Below, piece by piece: positions 33,816 to 33,924 of a stretch of DNA of 33,924 nt; positions within the stretch are counted from its first letter, which is position 1, and the number at the start of each line of letters is the position of its first letter. The DNA is taken from contig CAIYTF010000190.1 of the NCBI GenBank assembly GCA_903929035.1, positions 1-33,924 of the forward strand, written 5' to 3'. Source of the DNA: an uncultured Ignavibacteriales bacterium. Its GTDB lineage: Bacteria; Bacteroidota; Ignavibacteria; Ignavibacteriales; Ignavibacteriaceae. A program made the translations under genes and the position numbers. Below the pieces are notes generated by a model. It was not told the origin of the DNA and made no database searches. It saw only the letters and a program-made list of their open reading frames with translations.

Positions 33816-33843
33816 TTTTTATCATCTGAGCAGATGATAAAAA
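33816..33843. terminator. Perfect 12-bp hairpin, possible bidirectional terminator
   Basis: TTTTTATCATCT and AGATGATAAAAA pair perfectly over GAGC. The AT-rich stem carries T-tracts on both strands and lies 306 bp downstream of the hybrid kinases. It abuts the second palindromic element (from 33848). It could be a terminator or part of the element's insertion site. Confidence 0.4.
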
Positions 33844-33847
33844 GATG

Positions 33848-33924
33848 GTAACTACTCAGTCTCCTGAAATCAAGAAAATATATGGTACGGATATTATGTC
33901 CCAACGGGACTAAATTTGAATAAC
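33848..33924. mobile_element. Nested palindromic element, copy B (cut by window edge)
   Basis: The last 77 bases match 27636-27712 at 74 of 77 positions without gaps and in the same orientation. They include the GTAACTACTCA end and the GTCCCAACGGGAC palindrome. The element continues past the window, so its inner arms cannot be checked. Confidence 0.8.

Overview
The window is an AT-rich bacterial chromosome segment, most likely from the Bacteroidota/Chlorobiota/Ignavibacteriota superphylum, with Ignavibacteriales my best guess. The reasons are inferential. A TTTG-N20-TAnnTTTA promoter of the Bacteroidota sigma type lies upstream of fur, many genes lack a Shine-Dalgarno sequence, there is a lipoprotein M28 glutaminyl-cyclase-like enzyme and a DUF4905-like protein, and short palindromic repeats are abundant.

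Layout. 1-1152: repeat hairpins and a wrecked PAS/histidine kinase. 1202-5954 (minus): a menaquinone operon, M28 peptidase/cyclase - menH - menB - menA - menC; menF, menD and menE are not in the window. 6066-10996 (minus): a signalling operon of PAS histidine kinase, sigma54-type response regulator, STAS anti-anti-sigma protein and a double-receiver PP2C phosphatase. 11230-11931 (plus): a cytidylate-kinase-like protein. 12266-14985 (plus): fur-feoA-feoB for ferrous iron. 15055-20954 (minus): a MacAB-TolC-like exporter with two separate permeases. 21124-25198 (plus): DNA repair genes, a DnaQ exonuclease/GIY-YIG nuclease fusion and a UvrD-like helicase with a remnant of an AAA-ATPase-like gene between them. 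25509-27409: an AmmeMemoRadiSam radical SAM enzyme convergent with a DUF4905-like gene. 28244-33509 (plus): two large hybrid histidine kinases.

Mobile and repeat structure ties the window together. A 97-bp element with imperfect terminal inverted repeats occurs three times (4053-4149, 12021-12117, 22851-22947), each time at the 3' end of a gene and in the same orientation to it; one copy supplies the last codons and stop of menH. A fourth, isolated end of it (27612-27634) abuts a 271-bp nested palindrome (27636-27906). The first 77 bp of that palindrome recur at the right window edge (33848-33924) in direct orientation, so the hybrid-kinase pair is bracketed by two copies. Between that element and the DUF4905 gene is a rearrangement scar in which a secA-like 5' fragment is joined to a second copy of the last 102 bp of the nearby uvrD gene.

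No rRNA, tRNA, CRISPR array, complete transposase or phage gene was recognised. The best candidates for something undescribed are the 97-bp element, the nested palindrome bracketing the kinase pair, the secA/uvrD scar, and the kinase/sigma54 regulator/STAS/PP2C operon, which lacks an anti-sigma kinase nearby.
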